Of a stretch of 7,119 nt of DNA, positions 6,439-7,119 are shown in pieces; positions within the stretch are counted from its first letter, which is position 1, and the number at the start of each line of letters is the position of its first letter. The notes under the pieces were generated by a model. It saw nothing but the letters and a program-made list of their open reading frames with translations. It had not been told where the DNA came from and did no database searches. Source of the stretch: an uncultured Oscillospiraceae bacterium (GTDB lineage: Bacteria > Bacillota > Clostridia > Oscillospirales > Acutalibacteraceae); NCBI GenBank assembly GCA_900546735.1, contig URDW01000108.1, forward strand, positions 1 through 7,119, written 5' to 3'. The position numbers and the translations under genes were made by a program.

Positions 6439-6693
6439 ATTCCTTATTTATAAAGCCGCCGGTGCGCTCACTCCACTGTGCCTCCTTTTCCCAAAAAGCT
6501 TTGCTGACGCAAACCTTTCCGGGAGCCCTCTTTCTGCAAGTTCCGTATCGCTTGCGCCGGCTTTTTTATTCCTTATTTATAAAGCCGCCGGTGCGCTCAC
6601 TCCACTGTGCCTCCTTTTCCCAAAAAGCTTTGCTGACGCAAACCTTTCCGGGAGCCCTCTTTCTGCAAGTTCCGTATCGCTTGCGCCGGCTTT
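6407..6693. repeat. 129-bp perfect tandem repeat, 2 copies plus 29-bp partial third
   Basis: Copy 1 (6407-6535) and copy 2 (6536-6664) are identical by eye over all 129 bp, and a third partial copy (6665-6693) repeats the first 29 bp. Each unit starts inside the left arm of the tRNA-Pro terminator (GCAAGTTCCGTATCGC) and includes its right arm. Only copy 1 has the full 11-bp stem, because the left-arm bases before 6407 are not repeated; copies 2 and 3 keep a 5-6-bp stem, and only copy 2 keeps the T6. The rest of the unit has no RBS-supported gene. Because 129 is divisible by 3, artificial frames run through it on both strands. Confidence 0.93.
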
Positions 6694-6931
6694 CTTAGCT
6701 GTGTTCCCGGCCATAATAAGAGATTCCCCTGCCTGATTTTGCTCTGAACATATAAAGCGCCTGAGTCTTTCGGAAAACATTATTTTCAAACTGATTTTAT
6801 CATGTACAAAACGCAAATGCAACAGATCCCGCTGCGAAGCGTATATACGGGAATATAATCGTACCGTATCAAAGCCTGGCTTTTCGCACGCTGTTTTTTC
6901 TGCGAATTTCTTAAAACATATCCACAAAAGC
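6694..6931. other. Intergenic stretch without a supportable gene
   Basis: No frame on either strand has a plausible start with an RBS. A TATAAT at 6854-6859 lacks a -35 at a proper distance. Noted inside: a short hairpin AAAGC-CTG-GCTTT (6871-6883 area), and CGCTGTTTTTT (6889-6899), which is the exact complement of 6933-6943 and competes with the terminator hairpin there. Confidence 0.6.
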
Positions 6932-6957
6932 AAAAAAACAGCGCATCGGACGCTGTT
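6932..6957 (-). terminator. Leftward intrinsic terminator, probably of the mini-ORF (toxin) transcript
   Basis: Read on the - strand, AACAGCG, a 7-nt loop and CGCTGTT are followed by a run of Ts (complement of 6932-6938, partly shared with the stem). No leftward gene other than the mini-ORF at 7071-7119 is available to use it. Its right arm overlaps the first two bases of the -35 of the rightward small-RNA promoter. Confidence 0.7.
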
Positions 6958-6984
6958 GACACAATCGGAGGAACATGCTATTAT
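6956..6984 (+). promoter_or_regulatory. Strong promoter of the small RNA (putative antitoxin)
   Basis: A perfect TTGACA (6956-6961), 17-nt spacer and TATTAT (6979-6984), with TGC before the -10 (extended -10). No ORF with a start codon follows before the terminator at 7036-7080, so the product should be a short non-coding RNA starting near 6991. The GGAGG within the spacer is not positioned to serve a coding region. Confidence 0.85.
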
Positions 6985-6990
6985 ATAGAC

Positions 6991-7080
6991 GGATAAGGAG
7001 CTTACCTGTAGACGGTTTGTCCCCTTACGATTGTTAAAAAATAACCGCTCGTTTTATCAGGACTGGGCGGTTATTTTTTT
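6991..7080 (+). ncRNA. Putative small antisense RNA (type I antitoxin candidate), ~90 nt
   Basis: The unit is delimited by the strong promoter at 6956-6984 and the strong terminator at 7036-7080. The RNA would begin near GGATAAGGAGC (6991) and contain no credible ORF. TAAGG (about 6993-6997) can pair with CCTTA (7024-7028), giving a 5' stem-loop before the terminator hairpin. It runs convergently toward a leftward hydrophobic mini-ORF and overlaps its last two codons and stop. If the leftward mRNA ends only at 6932, the small RNA is complementary to its whole 3' UTR. This matches Firmicutes type I antitoxins of the RatA / RCd type. The assignment rests on architecture; no homology search was possible. 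Confidence 0.62.
7036..7080 (+). terminator. Bidirectional-looking terminator shared by small RNA and mini-ORF
   Basis: AAAAAATAACCGCTC (7036-7050) pairs with GGGCGGTTATTTTTT (7065-7079) over 15 bp with one G-T pair and a 14-nt loop. T7 follows on the + strand, and T6 follows on the - strand (complement of 7036-7041). It ends the rightward small RNA and may partly terminate the leftward transcript. The mini-ORF's stop codon lies inside the right arm. Confidence 0.88.
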
Positions 7081-7119
7081 ATGCTTACTATGTAGCCGGT
7101 GGCCACAATCAGAATAATG
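7071..7119 (-). CDS. 3' end of a hydrophobic mini-protein (putative type I toxin), cut by the window edge
   Basis: On the - strand, the frame from 7118 to the TAA at 7071-7073 reads IILIVATGYIVSIKK: a hydrophobic membrane-spanning stretch ending in lysines directly before the stop. This is the typical C-terminal shape of small single-span toxins of Firmicutes type I systems (TxpA/BsrG-like, often annotated 'putative holin-like toxin'). The start codon and N-terminal half lie beyond 7119, so neither length nor RBS can be checked. Support comes from the convergent small RNA that overlaps its 3' end and from the leftward terminator at 6932-6957. Another frame (ending in KHKKITAQS) is possible but is hydrophilic and less toxin-like. 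If it is a toxin it would act at the cytoplasmic membrane. Confidence 0.5.
   Translation of the reverse strand, partial: IILIVATGYIVSIKK

Noticed and set aside
6407..6693. CRISPR array or integrative-element att site at the tRNA
   Set aside because: The units are contiguous identical 129-mers, not short repeats with unique spacers. The tRNA 3' end is not duplicated anywhere in the window, and no integrase gene is present.
6338..6736. Rightward 132-aa frame with a 43-residue internal repeat
   Set aside because: It begins inside the tRNA-Pro gene and has no RBS; the repeat only reflects the 129-bp DNA duplication, whose length happens to be a multiple of three.
6577..6933. Leftward 118-aa frame
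   Set aside because: It has a TTG start with no RBS, begins at the T tract of a terminator, and runs into the tandem repeat; no promoter or domain was recognised.

Overview
The window looks like a chromosomal segment of a low-to-mid GC Gram-positive bacterium, most likely a gut Clostridia member (Oscillospiraceae/Ruminococcaceae type). This is inferred from AGGAGG-type ribosome binding sites, TTGACA/TATAAT promoters, lipobox signal peptides, intrinsic terminators with clear T tracts, and the gene families present. No species call can be made from the sequence alone.

Layout, left to right. (1) A rightward intrinsic terminator at 56-91 closes a gene lying outside the window. (2) A leftward two-gene operon follows. 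A GPH/MelB-like MFS transporter of 748 aa (3160-914) carries an unusual ~280-residue charged cytosolic tail, and its 3' end overlaps by 20 bp the start of a 277-aa lipoprotein of unknown function (933-100). A good promoter lies at 3205-3233. (3) A leftward monocistronic short-chain dehydrogenase (4195-3371) has its own promoter (4298-4326), a ~95-nt leader and a strong terminator (3297-3335). (4) A leftward ComEC-like metallo-beta-lactamase-fold lipoprotein (5542-4406) ends in an Ada-type zinc-binding module with a His/Cys ligand variant. (5) A rightward TetR-family regulator (5658-6185) is divergent from it, with its own promoter and terminator. (6) A tRNA-Pro(UGG) gene (6322-6399) has a consensus promoter and its own terminator. 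(7) A perfect 129-bp tandem duplication (two copies plus a 29-bp partial third) repeats that terminator's core and the DNA after it. (8) At the right edge, a compact convergent arrangement has a strong rightward promoter and a ~90-nt RNA ending in a near-perfect bidirectional hairpin. That hairpin overlaps the end of a leftward hydrophobic mini-ORF cut by the window edge. I read this as a probable type I toxin-antitoxin locus.

Functional links. The transporter and lipoprotein are almost certainly co-expressed and translationally coupled. The TetR regulator may control itself and the divergent metallo-hydrolase. The SDR appears independent. The densest unexplained structure lies between the tRNA and the right edge: the tandem repeat, competing hairpins and the convergent small RNA/mini-ORF pair.
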